Below, one piece after another: positions 11,610-23,763 of a stretch of DNA of 64,000 nucleotides. Under the pieces are notes generated by a model that was not told where the DNA came from, did not search any database, and was given only the letters and a program-made list of their open reading frames with translations. Location of the stretch: positions 1,674,001-1,738,000 of the forward strand of contig NW_020194628.1 of NCBI RefSeq assembly GCF_002865645.1, given 5' to 3'. Each line of letters begins with the position of its first letter. Positions within the stretch are counted from its first letter, which is position 1. Made by a program: the position numbers and the translations under genes. This DNA comes from Hyaloscypha bicolor E (lineage: Eukaryota; Ascomycota; Leotiomycetes; Helotiales; Hyaloscyphaceae).

Positions 11610-13303
11610 TCACCATATCAGCTCGGTTCGTTTCATTACCGACTCCCCAGGATGTCCTCTGATACCCAGTGAACAGGTGATAAACATTGTCCTCAACGGT
11701 TCATCAACTTTCAAGTGAACGATAGTTGACATTCCGTCCTCCGGGACATATTCCTCATCATCTCCCAAACCCTCTTCCTCGATCTCCGCCTGAAATTTCA
11801 TTATCCTCCCCATCATAGATGCATCCCAAATCGCCTCCCTCCTGGACATTGCCGTAAGAGTCCTTATACATTCCTGCCTCAAAGCTCTGTGTCGATAGTT
11901 GAGACCAACGACCGCCAGAGGCAACACGAACCGCATTTCCAGAGAGAATGTTTGGCTATCAGACATGTCGAGTAACACTTTGCTCAACGCAACAATCTCC
12001 TTGAGCTCCTTTGTATACCGTCTGTAATACATTCCAATACTGCGGGATCCAGAAGCGACCCAGACGACGCCACCGAGGTAATTCATGCGCAGTTGAGTTG
12101 CCGATTCAAAGATCCTCTCTCCTGCTGCGCTTCTGGCTTTCCGATACAACGGTTCGAAAGCCGCGCCCCATGCTTTGAATGAAGCAAGACACCGATTCAG
12201 CTGATGGGCTGCGGGATCGTTTGCACATGGGGCTAAGCCAATGAATGAGGGAACAATTTTGCCTTCGTGTCCAGCCAGGTTCATTTGTGCGAACCGCAGA
12301 TGGATTCCCCACATAATGTTCAACCTCAGGATGACGACAGCATGCTTGGTCCCCGAGAATTCTACCGGCATACCATTTTCGACCGCCTCCGCGCAATTGT
12401 ACATTCTTTCCAGGTGAAGTTTGCCGGGTCGTGAATCGCCCCACGCAGTCGCCTGAATCTCGAGCAAGGTAAACACCTGCACCAACTCTGGATCAACGGG
12501 AGCCAGCCGCGGCGCATTGGATGTCGAGTCTTTCTCTTTCCTTTTTTTGTTGTGCTCCTCCATCATCTCAATTCCAGAGAATATCTGCCCAAGTGCCGTC
12601 TTACTGTTCCCATGATAAGCTTCGAAGCAGGCAAACAGAATACAAGCTATAAGTCTCGTCTTAATATCACAGTCTTTCTCCGAGAGCGTCTTTCGTATCC
12701 CAACGATAGCTTTCTGGTATTCCTTGTACGCGAACTGCCGTCGGAACTTTATCGCCTCCTCGTCCCTAGTTGAGGTGAGGACGTTCAGATCCAAAGCTCC
12801 AATTGCTGTGGCAGCGTGTCGAATCGATGGTTCCACTTGTGTAGCTTGGAGCACGACTCGACTCCAGAACTCAAATCCTCGTAACCCTGATAGCCTTTGG
12901 ACGGTGTAGCTACAGAAGCGTTGGAAGTAGGTCCATTCTTCGGGGTTATCGAGGTCGAAGAGGTTCTGTGAGGGGGATACAACGAAGGGGAAGGTTGCTC
13001 TGGGTACGAGTATGCGAGTTGCTGCAGGTGAAAGGACATTGGGTTTCTTGGCGCCGTAGCCATCACATGTTGCGCCGAACTTTATGCAGCGATTACAGCT
13101 GGGTTTTCCTTCGTCGCATTTTACGCGTCGTATCTTGATGAGGAGAAGTCAGCGAGTGTTTCCTTTCTTTTCCTTTCTTTTAATTTATGGCAAGGCAAAG
13201 AATTTAAACTCACCTTGCAGGTCTTGCAGCCTGTTCTCACACGCGGAGCAGATGCTCTCGTCCGCGGTTGAGTCACAGCCTTCTCCTCCATCCTTATTTC
13301 CAT
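11610..13303 (-). CDS. Zn2Cys6 transcription factor
   Basis: Two exons, 13214..13303 and 11610..13133. The intron (GTGAGT donor, CGCTGAC branch, CAAG acceptor) interrupts the zinc cluster: GCKTCK, then IRRVKCDEGKPSCNRCIKFG and ATCDGYG. This gives C-x2-C-x6-C-x6-C-x2-C-x6-C at residues about 26-52 of a 537-residue protein. The rest is the helical middle region usual in these regulators (EEWTYFQRFCSYTVQRLSG; HAATAIGALDLN) with no enzymatic motif. The first in-frame ATG is at 13303; the codon further upstream at 13315 is GTG. The target genes cannot be inferred. Confidence 0.88.
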
Positions 13304-14184
13304 CAGTTTGGACACGCAGTTGTGAGAAAGGATGGGGATGTCAGCATCTTAAGTATCCACAGTCCCATGACCCCGACAAGGCTAACAGGAATCCTGCAGG
13401 GATCATACACTTGAATAAGATACTGAGATTGGCTATCTCGTACAGCATCTCCAATGATGCTTCAGCGAAATACGCGTAAACGGCGGCGAATTGATAATGG
13501 TCTCTTAGCTTTCTTGATCACCGACCGAGAATTGAGGATTCTTCTCACGAAATGCCAGTACCTAGACCCCGGAGAGAAGGTCCCCATTAGTCAATCTCAC
13601 TGCTCAAAAATTTGATTTAACAAGGCCGTGTGGACTCTGTAATGGAGGTGAGGCTAGCGACAATAAGGGGGTTTCGTAAATTTACATGTGTAACAGCGGC
13701 ACAGTGTGCACTGTCTTGGATGCTGACGCCGTTCTCAGCGACCCGGTACCCGGATTTTAGCGACCTGAGCCCCTGAAAGTTTACCGAGTCTGCCACAGAT
13801 CCGATTTCAACTTCAACGAACTCACCACTACAAGAACACATGAATGTTTCATTGTTCAACTACGAATCTGTGCGATGGCACAGGTAACGAGCGAGGTAAT
13901 GAATGAAAACATTGGCACTTGCCAAGTGTCGCAAGTGCAGAGTGCGCTCTCTGAGGTGCATAAATTGGGTGCTCCGGAGAGCTTATAGGGGTGAAACATG
14001 CCCAGGAGCTAAGTTCCTTAACACGTGAGATCGGTATGTAAAAGGCACTAGGGGGGGTAGCCCCGTGCCATGCAACACCAAGGTATGTGAAGGAAGAGAC
14101 AAGGTAGAAGAGCGGGTCTTTGTGATAATTTGTGTGAATCTAATTGCTTCTAAGAAGATCGATTAATACCGGTATATCATATTC
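13304..14184. other. Intergenic between two minus-strand genes
   Basis: Promoter side of the regulator that starts at 13303 and 3' flank of the membrane protein gene. Only short unsupported frames are present. Confidence 0.5.
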
Positions 14185-16044
14185 TCATTTACCGTTCTGG
14201 TCATTATCCACAGGAATCGTTGTTACAGGCACAATCTTATTCGGTACAGGGATATACTGGAGAGGCACATCTGGAAAAAAAGATCAGCAACTGGGTCTGA
14301 GAAGAGCTTTGGGCTATATTACCTTTCTTCTCCTCAATCTCTCCTTCCTCAGTCTCCACCTTACCTGTCATCCAAGTCGGTAACACTATTCCAGTCAGTA
14401 AGATCCCAATCCAAACAGTACTCAGAACTTACGCAAAGTAGTAATAATACTCAAAAGAGGTGGTGCCCAAATAAACAACGCCAAAATCTGCCCAAACCCC
14501 CAAGCCCCCTCGCTCCAACTACTACCCGCCACCTCCGCCATCATATGCCTGATCTTCCACAAATAAATGCACTCCGTCCACACCACGACGATCGCCACAA
14601 CCTCTACCAGAACCCTGGCCCTGAAAGTCCAAATATGAAGGCCACTCAGGGGGTCCTGAGTCTTTCCCCAATGCCTGACTTCGTCTTTATGGTAAAGGTA
14701 ATACCAGAGCGCCGCCATGCTACCGACTAGACAGAGACCAACCAGGAAGAAGAACAGGCTTTGGAAGATAGCAGGGTGGTACCGCCCTTTGAAGTGGACG
14801 TTGTCGTGCAGACAATAGTAGTCAGAGTACTTTAACTCGCTATGTTCAGCCATGTAGGCGATATACTGTATGCTGCTTTCGACGAGGATACCTCCAATGA
14901 GCAGGAACAACACGTGGCCCCGCTTTTTGAGATATTGACCCGGGAACATGGCCATGAAGGCGAAGAGGGCGGACAGGGCAAGCACGTTTGCGGAGGTAAA
15001 GACTAGCTTCTCGTAGTAAGAGCGGCCGGAGTGGAGGGAGACCCAGCCTGCTGATGAGATGGAGAGGGAAAAGAAGAGGGCACCGTCGAGGAGGTCGTCG
15101 GAGGCTTTGCGGAAGGCTTTAAGGAAGCGGGAGGGGTTCTTTTGTGGGAGGCGGTGGATGCCGTACATGTATATCTCAGCATTAACTGCAATGAAGTAAA
15201 GTGTTACGAGGGCGGCTTCAGCGGTGTAAGATGCGAGGACCTGCAATTGACGTCAGCTTTGAAGGAGAGATGTTGGATCCGTACTCACGCCAATGCCGCC
15301 GATATCAGGATTCCCAGTGTAACCTTGGACTTCGCAAATGCGACCTTTACAGCTATTCCAGGCTCCAGTCAAGAAATTGACGAGGGCGGTGTTGGTTCCC
15401 GAAGTTGCCGTGGTTGAAATATGGTCGTAGAAAACATCCAACTCCACATCCGTGATGTTGTTTTGGACATCGGGAGGCAGAGCATAGTAGATGAAATCAA
15501 GCCAGGAACTGTCGTTGGCATAAATACTCGGGTCGTAGGGCTTCGTTTCGTTTGTCCACCCTAGGGTGCCGCTGAGAAATTGAGCCGTTGCGGTGCAATT
15601 CTGAGTTGCGTTGAGCCGGTCGAGAGTCAGGCTTTTCTCGAGAGTTGGTGCTAGACATACAGCCTCAACATCGTCAAGTGCTGTTCCGAGCCATTCAAGG
15701 TTGAACAGTGGACCCGAGGACATATCATTGTAGAAATCAGTGAGTGCGGTGTCGCTCGAGTTTTGATATTCTGATGGCAAGGATGAACGCAGGAAGGCTA
15801 TGTTGATGCTACTGCTGCCATTCCCAGCGCCTTGGACCAGGCCGGCGGCATCGAGAGGGAGATTGTTGACCCATAGCGCCGCGGCTGTACAGTTCGCCGT
15901 GTACTGAAGGTTGTCCACGATCGCTGCGGCGTTTGGGAGCGTTGTGAGGTTGACATCTTGTCGTTCAAGCACCATGGACGCGGAGAGTCGCGCCAGCAAG
16001 AGCAGCACACCGACGGCTGAAGCACGGGAGTTGTGTGTGTCCAT
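14185..16044 (-). CDS. Seven-span membrane glycoprotein, receptor-like topology
   Basis: Four exons (15289..16044, 14433..15240, 14323..14385, 14185..14270) encode 570 residues in one frame. An N-terminal signal peptide (hydrophobic VGVLLLLARLSASM) leads into a roughly 235-residue ectodomain with nine N-glycosylation sequons and several Cys. The second exon contributes about seven hydrophobic spans (for example TAEAALVTLYFIAVNAEIYM, HVLFLLIGGILVESSIQYIA, IFQSLFFFLVGLCLVGSMAA, VLVEVVAIVVVWTECIYLW). A short charged, proline-containing tail of about 50 residues follows. This is the arrangement of a GPCR, but I recognise no class motif, so the function is open; a fungal-specific membrane protein of another kind is equally possible. 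Confidence 0.75.
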
Positions 16045-16595
16045 CTTGCAAGTGTTAATTGAGGAGAATGAGGACGGAGGTTGCGAGGGGAGAAGATGTA
16101 TGCGCAGCCTGATTCATATAGAGTCATCCAGCGAGGCATTCACGCACAGCCTTGCCGTAACGGCATCCTTCAACAAAGGTGCACGCGGATGTTCAGCCAC
16201 ATTTTCAGGGGTGTCTGGCAAACGACGCTGTGAGCCGCGGAACGTGGCCAGCCAGGAAGCACCGATATTGCTTTTGATGACCGAAATGCAGCCATGCAGC
16301 AGCTGAACTTCTGGCCCCCACCGGTAATTCTTTAGCCCACTATGGTAAAATCAACGGAGCATACTGCCCCGCAATTATCCATATATCTTGCAGTTGGTTC
16401 TTTAGATGAGCTAGAATGGGTCAAACATTCGGAACGGTGACGTGTACTGAAAATCAATTCAAATTTTCTCGCCGTTCACTCGGGGTCATCACGTGATGAT
16501 CTGGAATTGGCATGACCGAGAAAAAGAACCTAGAGGCTTGATAAAGCATGTCATTCAGTTCATTATTATCATCAGAGAGCCTCTGGGCCTTGTGC
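16045..16595. other. Intergenic, promoter of the seven-span protein
   Basis: No coding frame is supported. It contains the 14-bp CACGTG-centred palindrome listed separately, about 440 bases upstream of the membrane-protein ATG. Confidence 0.5.
16486..16499. promoter_or_regulatory. 14-bp perfect palindrome centred on CACGTG
   Basis: TCATCACGTGATGA is identical to its reverse complement. Its core TCACGTGA is the classic E-box/CDEI type bound by bHLH proteins such as Cbf1. Binding here is inference; the palindrome itself is visible. Confidence 0.5.
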
Positions 16596-19362
16596 CTAGA
16601 ATCCCGTATAGAGCTGCTGTGAATAGTCGAATCCCAACTGATCCAAATTGTTCATCGGATACTGATCTGGAAAGTGTCAGGTCAAGCTCAGTGCAAAATG
16701 GACACCACTCACCCCAGAAAATCGAGTCAAATAGATCCATTGGCGACATATCCAAGGTTTGATCCGTTACCGGCGCGTCGTTCATCGACATCATTGACTG
16801 CGGAGGATATTCTAATCTAAGTCTTTGTTAGAAAGGTTAAGGAGATACAGGGAAGATTAAACTTACGGAGGCATCATCCCATTCTGCATGGAAGCCATCG
16901 CAATCGCTGCATTCTGTTGCTCATATTGAGTTTGATCCTGCACTTGCATCATCTGTGCTTCTGGAGCACTCGCGGCTTTCCTTTCGACCACCCATCCATG
17001 ATCGTATATATTTCTCAAAGCAACCAGAGCCCTCGACAATGGTCCACTCAATTCAATGTCTTTGCCAGATCCTGGGGGACCTGTCGAGGTGTTCTCTCTC
17101 GCTGCCGTTGCTGATAATGCTGAGATCAAATCCCCTTGCAGCTCCCTGACTTCGGGATTCGTCTTCGTTTCTCCAAGAATGCCAAGAAGAACGGCGGAGG
17201 ACAGGCCGTGATACGTAAAGGCCCAAGACCGCGTAGGGATTACGCTTAACGAGTGCATTTTAAGGTACATTCGAACAGTCTCTGTGAGGTTTTGCTTGCA
17301 CTTATCCGCGAGGATGCGCTTTTGGCTGGCATCTATGCCTACGCATTCTCCGCGTCGAAGTGCTGGACGACATAATACCGATACGACGAAAGATGTATGG
17401 AGTCGGATTGCATAATGCTGCAGTCTATCCTGCATAGTCTTGCAGGCATCTTTGAGGCGTAGCTCTGGCCTGACCTGTTCCCTGATATGCTCAACATCAA
17501 TAGAGTGTGTTATGATCGAGTCGTAATCTGGCTGGGAATTTGAGTCGTTGTTCACTCCTTCCAAGACCTTTCGACAGAGATGATACATGGCTTCCGTATA
17601 TGAGAAGCCTTCGTTGAGGGCAGTCGGACCCAGCGGTAGTTCGCATCTTGTCATAACAGCAATCGGAGCGCGATCAAAGGAGAGAGATAGTAAACTATCC
17701 TGCCACACGATAGTCCACCTAGAAAATGGTTAGATCGAGACTGGTTTGGAACAGCGGACTTACCAAAGCTTTCTTCTGGGCAAGTCGCTTGCAGTTGTTG
17801 TTGGTACACGTGGATTTTCATGTGACCCTAGATGTAAACCCAAGGCCTGCGCGAGCCTGCAGGTAAGCCCTAGCAGCGCCCACGAGGCTTCCGCTTTCAT
17901 ATCATTCGCCAAGACGAATCCGAGAATCAGAAGAGCTTGAAGTGATTCTAATGATGGGCGGATCATGAAGTTTGCAAGTCGTAAACAATGAAATGATGTT
18001 TGCACTAGGACACATAATTAGAAACGTCTTCAGGAATAGATAGGATGCTTACTGAATGTCTGGGAGGTCGCTGTTCTTTTCTGGTAGGAATATTCAGTAT
18101 AATTATTCGCAACAGCTAATACGGCGAAGAGCATGCCAAGCCAAGCTGAAGACACGCCTTTGTTGCCATTAGCTGGGTGCTTCGTTGTTGCTACACGATC
18201 CTCGAGGTAGATGCACAGCTTCCTTTCGAAATCCTCGACATCGATGAGAAGGCCCCAGAATGGCTGGACAATCTGCTTGTAGATTTGAAAAGCCCTGCGT
18301 GATGGTTAGCCCCACGTTCATCTGGGAACAATGTCGGGACGACCAACTTCAGGACATCCCTGTCCGAAGGCAGTGCTGACGCAATGTCATGCCGAATCTT
18401 GTCCATGTGGTCTTTTGACATGAAGGGGTACGATGCTGAAGATACTTGCAGCCCTAATATGGGCATAATATCTTTGCGTATAACGTCCTGTTCGCCATCT
18501 GCAGAAGGCTGGGCGGCAGTAGTCTCTTCACTGAGAAAGGCTGCAATACTGTTCTGTCCCAGATACCTTGACTCATTGGGGTCAACATCGTCTTGGAGAT
18601 GGTTAGCCTAATTTGTCGGTTCTATTCGGAGTCCACTCGAGGCATGTGCTGAGGCTGTTGCGATACCAGACCTCGCCGAATTGAAACCACCAACTCGTGT
18701 CAAGACACATGCCGACATGCTTCAATTGTTTCAAGGCCGAGACTTCGCCGAAATGGGGTTTCAAAAGGAGGGTTTCCGCTCAAAGATGACATGATGGGAT
18801 GCTGACCTGTAGTTCGAGGCCACCGATCCTCCTCCTTTCTCAGAGAGCTCTCACTCTCCGGGGAACGCGCTCTTTTCGTGCCACCAATGGAGCTCCCCGA
18901 CGGTTTGGAGCCATTTTGCTTTGGGTTGTATGAGCACAGATTTGCATGATCTCTTTTTACACAATTTTCACCTGCATGGTGGCGGTCAGTCACTGCTTCC
19001 TGGGAGACGGGCATTCAGAGCGGACATGGCTGTTTGTTATCGCACTTCACCTTCCTCTGTCTGCATGGCCAACATGCCGTCCCTTTGCACAATTAGTCGT
19101 TGCGTGCAGTATGGAGGGCTGATGAGGACCGAGAAGAAATTTGTCGATGATGCGGGGCCCCGGGCTTACCGTAACGCACCTTCCTGTGCGAGTGAATGAT
19201 GCGGTTGGCCTCTTCTGGGGTGAGAGACTCGATTGGGTCTTGCTGGCCCTCGCTCATGTTGTAGTTGAGAGCAAGACGGTCGAAGGGACTGAGCGGCGGC
19301 GTGAAAGGACGAACGTCGCGGCAGAGCTCGGTATCGTCGGGTGAGACTCGGAGGATTGGCAT
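16596..19362 (-). CDS. Zn2Cys6 transcription factor, nine exons
   Basis: Nine exons (19170..19362, 19026..19082, 18807..18971, 18348..18591, 18053..18294, 17764..18004, 16867..17718, 16713..16822, 16596..16666) join in frame to 724 residues. The zinc cluster is split by an intron: YGTACWPCRQRKVKCDNKQP, then CENCVKRDHANLCSYNPK, near residues 67-102. The middle homology region follows (SRYLGQNSIAAFL; KAEASWALLGLTCRLAQALG; RRKLWWTIVWQDSLLSLSFD). The C-terminus is the PMNNLDQLGFDYSQQLYTGF type common in fungal regulators. Three donors are weak (GTCCGC, GTCAGC, GTTGGT). The start could instead be the in-frame ATG at 19257. Presumed nuclear activator with unknown targets. Confidence 0.88.
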
Positions 19363-20997
19363 TTTAGCTTCCTGGCTGGGGTGGTTGACTAAGCAGGTCT
19401 GCGTCTGGACGGATTTCAACACCTCCTCGATCTTCTCCTTGTCATCCAAACTCGATACAACGAAAGCGGGTCGAATTTCGAGAATATATCCAAAGAGCAA
19501 TGTTCCGCAATCTAGAGTCAGCGTCCTGGCCGGAATATATAAAGCCGTTCCAAGTGTAAGCAGGGTGCGGAGATGCAATTGGCTGCGACGAGTGAGAGAG
19601 CAGCAATCGGGTGAGGGGTACGGCGCGTTATATCCTGGGGATGAGACGCGCAGCCAGCTCTTTATTTAGAGCTCAAGGATGCATTCTTTCAACAGTATAC
19701 AGAACTTTATCGGCAACTGGGCCAGAGAAAATTCCAGCCACCAGGGATGGCATTGTCATGAAGCATCATTGACATCATTCTCAGCCCTAACGGGTTCCAC
19801 GGGAATTAACTCAGCTCCCTGTATACCATTAATCATTAATGAAACTTCGTGTGCCCTCGGCATTATGACGACGTATCATACAATTTTGCCATCATTCAAA
19901 GTTGAGTACTCTGTTATCGCAGGGTGGCGGTGGAACAAGACCCTTATACTAAGCAGTGAGGCATGATTAGTGAGCGTCGCGTGTGCTCCAACCCCTGCTT
20001 GCCAGATACAACTTCTTCTTTGGGCGGAACATGGCGGAATGAGGGTCCATACATCACACTTGTTTGAATGTTCTTTTTTCGCATCAGGCCGGCGGGGGGC
20101 CTGCCGGCGTCAAAAATACTCCCGATTCCGTGGCGGGGAAGCAAGCCGCGTGGGGTGCGTGCAAGTGTCAGGGGTCACTATAGCCCCTGTTTCCACGCCA
20201 ATCATACTCTTACTTTGAAGTAAGCATCGAGATCAAGTTGACACTCGGACACGTTGGCAAGGGCTGGTGACAGATATTGGTTATGAATGCACTGATATTG
20301 TTGAGAATATTGTGAGCTCAGAAAATGATGTGGCCTTGCCAGGTCACTTTCCCGTTGCGTTGAAGTGTGCAGTGATCGTTCCTGAATTCCGCCAAGCAAT
20401 CTTCCTGTGTAAGCAACATCGCGATGTGTTTCCCCTGCATTATCGCGAGGGAAGTATCACCACTTGCAGAATTCTTCGATCAGCTTGGTGGGGTATGTTC
20501 TTTAGATCCAGGGGGGGTTGGTAGGAAATTTCTAAGCACGGAAGAGAACTAATGAGAAGCCCTGATTTGGCAAAGATACCCAAGAAGAGATGAATCGTCA
20601 ATGAGAAATGAAATCTAAATCTTGTGAGATACAACTTCAAAGAAACTTTTCCTAGGATGCTTCTCAGAGAAGTTTCAGCCACAGTCACGTGAATGGCATT
20701 ATGCACTGGCATGTCACTTCCCTGCTCTCATTCATCAAAAATACGCCACTTCTACGCGTATCAGCTTCAGCCCCGATCAACGACAATCTTCCTCCAAGGG
20801 TTCCAAGTTGAGCGTCAATTCCAGGTCTTGCCTTGAGAATTGATTCATTCTGCTTGGCACACGGCATCGAGCAACTCGTAAGATTCACACGCTCAACTCG
20901 GATTCACTTTTCGAACTAGCGTACCTGACTCCCACCCAGATCTCCAGACACAATTCAAGCTTCCAGATTGAGACATTGAACCTTGCAAACGACCACC
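19363..20997. other. Divergent intergenic region of 1.6 kb
   Basis: The region separates the divergently oriented regulator and metacaspase. I see only short unsupported frames. A TCACGTGA-like E-box lies at about 20684, some 310 bases upstream of the metacaspase ATG. Confidence 0.45.
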
Positions 20998-22353
20998 ATG
21001 CCTCGAAGAAAGGCTCTAATAATCGGCATCAACTACTTCGGTAGCAGTCACCAGCTCAACGGATGCGTCAATGATGCGAAAAACATCCGCAACTTCCTCG
21101 TACAGGATCGTGGGTTCTCACCCGCTCCTCATGGTCTGAAACCCCCTCGCTTTCCAGAAGATATTCTCTCCCTCGTCCTGCTTCGGTATCGTGGGAATGG
21201 AAATGTTGACTCATCAATTCTCCAGATATGGTTTTCCTTACGGATGAAGCTCCCAACCAAGGAACGCCTTTCTTCCCAACTGGCGCAAATATCATGGCGG
21301 TCAGTGAAACTGCGATCACATGACAGGCTTTCACCGCTGAGATCCCTGCTGTAGGCACTCCATTGGCTTGCCACTGGCAACAGCCCCGGTGACAGTGTTT
21401 GGCTCTCGTATTCTGGTCATGGAGGTTTGACAAGCCCTGTCATGGTGAAGAGATATCCAGCTACTGACTTCTCACAGGCCAAGTGAAGGATCCGGATGGA
21501 GATAGAGAGTCAGGGTTCGTGGCAACCTCGCCTATGGAGAAGCACGAATGCTAACAGGTACCAGATTAGATGACACAATTTGTCCCGTAGATTTCGAGTC
21601 TCAGGGACAGATTGATAGTGACACTCTTCACAAAGTCATCGTCTCCCCAATGATCAAAGGAGCCCGGCTCACAGTCCTCTTCGACTGTTGCCACAGCGGA
21701 TCTGCTATTGAGTTGCCGTATGTCTACCGACCCAATTCCCAAGGTGAGGTCAACCTCATCGACAACGTCAAGCAAGGCGTCAATTTGGCAACTGGCGCCA
21801 TGAATCTCCTTCGTGGTGGGTTCTCAGCCGCGAAGATTCAAGATGCCAAAGTCTTGCTTGGTGGTGCTAAGTCGTTCTTTGCGGGCTTGCAACATCGTCC
21901 TGTCGGAGATGTCAACGAAGACGGCTTGGGCGAAGAAAATTTTATCGAGCCGTGGAAGCATGAGGGGAAAGATGTTTGGATGTTCAGTGGTTGTGCCGAT
22001 CATCAGACTTCTGCTGACACCACTATTGCTGGTGCTGCTACCGGTTCGTGCATCGTGACTGAATATTCGGGCATGACTGACAAACATAGGGGCCATGTCT
22101 CATGTCTTTCTTCAGACAATGAGGGAAAATCCCAATCAGAGCTACATTCAGGCATGTTACAGACTCCAGATCTCGGGTAACCATTCTAACATGTAAATAG
22201 GTTCTACAGAACACTCGCGTATCTCTTGCTAAGAAGTACCAACAGATCCCACAATTGTCTGTGGGCGGCCTGTACGACTTGGATCAACAAGTCAATGTAA
22301 GTTTGGCGACTCTCCCAGCTGATAACCGAGTCTAAAACATTCTTTAGTTCTAA
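20998..22353 (+). CDS. Metacaspase, caspase p20-type cysteine peptidase
   Basis: Eight exons (20998..21133, 21226..21299, 21355..21424, 21478..21514, 21565..22043, 22090..22151, 22201..22296, 22348..22353) encode 319 residues. Landmarks are RKALIIGINYFG at the N-terminus, catalytic His92 in WLSYSGHGG, DPDGDRESG, DDTICPVDF, catalytic Cys148 in LFDCCHSG, and MFSGCADHQTSADTTIAGA followed by AMSHVFLQTM. Metacaspases cleave after Arg/Lys and act in ageing, stress and protein quality control. The protein starts directly at the peptidase fold and lacks the Pro/Gln-rich prodomain of most fungal type I members. The sixth intron begins with GC rather than GT. The ATG at 20998 (ccaccATGcc) is preferred; the frame extends upstream only from a TTG. 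Confidence 0.93.
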
Positions 22354-22689
22354 ATGGTGTTGGAAGACATCTTGCGGGCGTTGTTTTCGATTCGTTGAGC
22401 TTGCAGAATTAAATCAAGAACCGCCTATTACTCGAGTCTATGTCATAGGAAGTATCGCTGTGAATCAATTTTCTCGGACTCTGTTCATATCCCTGTGTCG
22501 ATCCATTTCCCTCGTGATTCATGACCAGCTGAAAGATTCTAGTGATTCATCAGTCGCCGTCTCCGCTCAAGTTATAAAGTCACCCGAGCTTCCCCCCTTC
22601 TCAAAATCCCGTCATCTTTTACATCTACATCTCAACTCGTCATCTATCGAAACCTTTAGGCCCCATAGCCGATACAGATAATACACAAT

Positions 22690-23763
22690 ATGCCCGAGCG
22701 CAACCCACCCCCACCAGCGTCAGACCAAGGCCTTGGTCTCGACGAGCTCATCGGAGGTGAGCCACCCAAACCCAACCCTGCAAAGAAAAGCACACGCGCA
22801 AGAACTTCCTTCGAAGCCACCAAGGTCGTGGAAACAACACGAGTCAAGACCGAGCATGCGGAGTTATTTGACAACAGGCGCACCTTTGCCCAAGGCCTGG
22901 CGGTTCCAACAAAATATCAGAGTCAGTTTCAGCCTAACGTGGCGGCTGGTGCGAAGATCAAGGGCCTGGTCAAGGCTAGCAAGTATAAAAAGGAGAATGA
23001 GTGAATGACTTATCCTGCACATGCGGGTGCTAACACCAAGTCGATGGCACCGAGCTTCGCGAGAAGTGTCTTCAAGGATTCGAGTGATGCGAGGATGGCG
23101 TCCAGACAAACGCACTTTGCGAGCCTGACGCCTCAAGAACAGACGAGGCAGAACATGTGGGCACAGACTATGATTCAGAGAATCAACCCTTGCCCTCAAG
23201 GCTATGAGTGGAATAGGATAGACGCCCCGTCCGGATATCATTGCAGAGGAAGAAATCATTTCATCTCTGATGAGCTGCTTGCTGAAGGTAAGGGCGGTAT
23301 TTACGTGGTGCCCGGTGGCAAGATCAAGAAGATGGATCCGCTATGGGGGCCGTACTATAAAGGTCCAAGTGGTGAGAAGTCATTGGTCTATTTCGGCGAT
23401 CCAAACACTTACGCCCCCGAGTATATTTCCGCCGACGGGCATTATAATTACAACAAGATCTGGAGGATTCATCCTGACCTAACTGGTCCGCCAGCGACCC
23501 GGAGCGAAGTTGATAAGATTAACCATGAGATTGTCAAGCTAATGGGCCCACGCAAGCGCGAATTGACTCTGGAAGATTTCCAAGAACTCGGCCGCCATGG
23601 ATCCGGTGTAGGGTCGTCGAGAATGGGATCGCGAGTCGGATCGAATTCCACATCCCATGGAGGCAGTACGTTGTTGGGCCACAACAGCCTTCCCATCCAG
23701 CTTACATCCTCTGCTCGTCACCACCGCACCAACGGCTTCTATTCCTTGAGGGAGAACTCATGA
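22690..23763 (+). pseudogene. First copy of the unknown tandem family, split by one in-frame TGA
   Basis: The frame from the ATG at 22690 stops at TGA (23002-23004) and resumes in the same frame at an ATG directly after it, ending at 23763. In total there are 357 sense codons around one stop. Both halves align end to end with the intact neighbour at 24114. The N-terminal MPERNPPPPASDQGLGLDEL and the motif TTRVKTEHAEL match before the stop; YPAHAG, MASRQTHFAS, CPQGYEWNRIDAPSGYHC and SDELLAEGKGGIYVVPGGK match after it. The family is not one I recognise: hydrophilic, no signal peptide or membrane span, with a C-terminal module containing two conserved Cys. Recent nonsense mutation, recoding, or two overlapping proteins are all possible; there is no other lesion. 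Confidence 0.7.

Noticed and set aside
22983..23040. A 58-nt intron (GTATAA donor, GCTAAC branch, AAG acceptor) that would remove the TGA in the first tandem copy
   Set aside because: Its length would shift the frame, and the same residues are coding in the intact paralogue.
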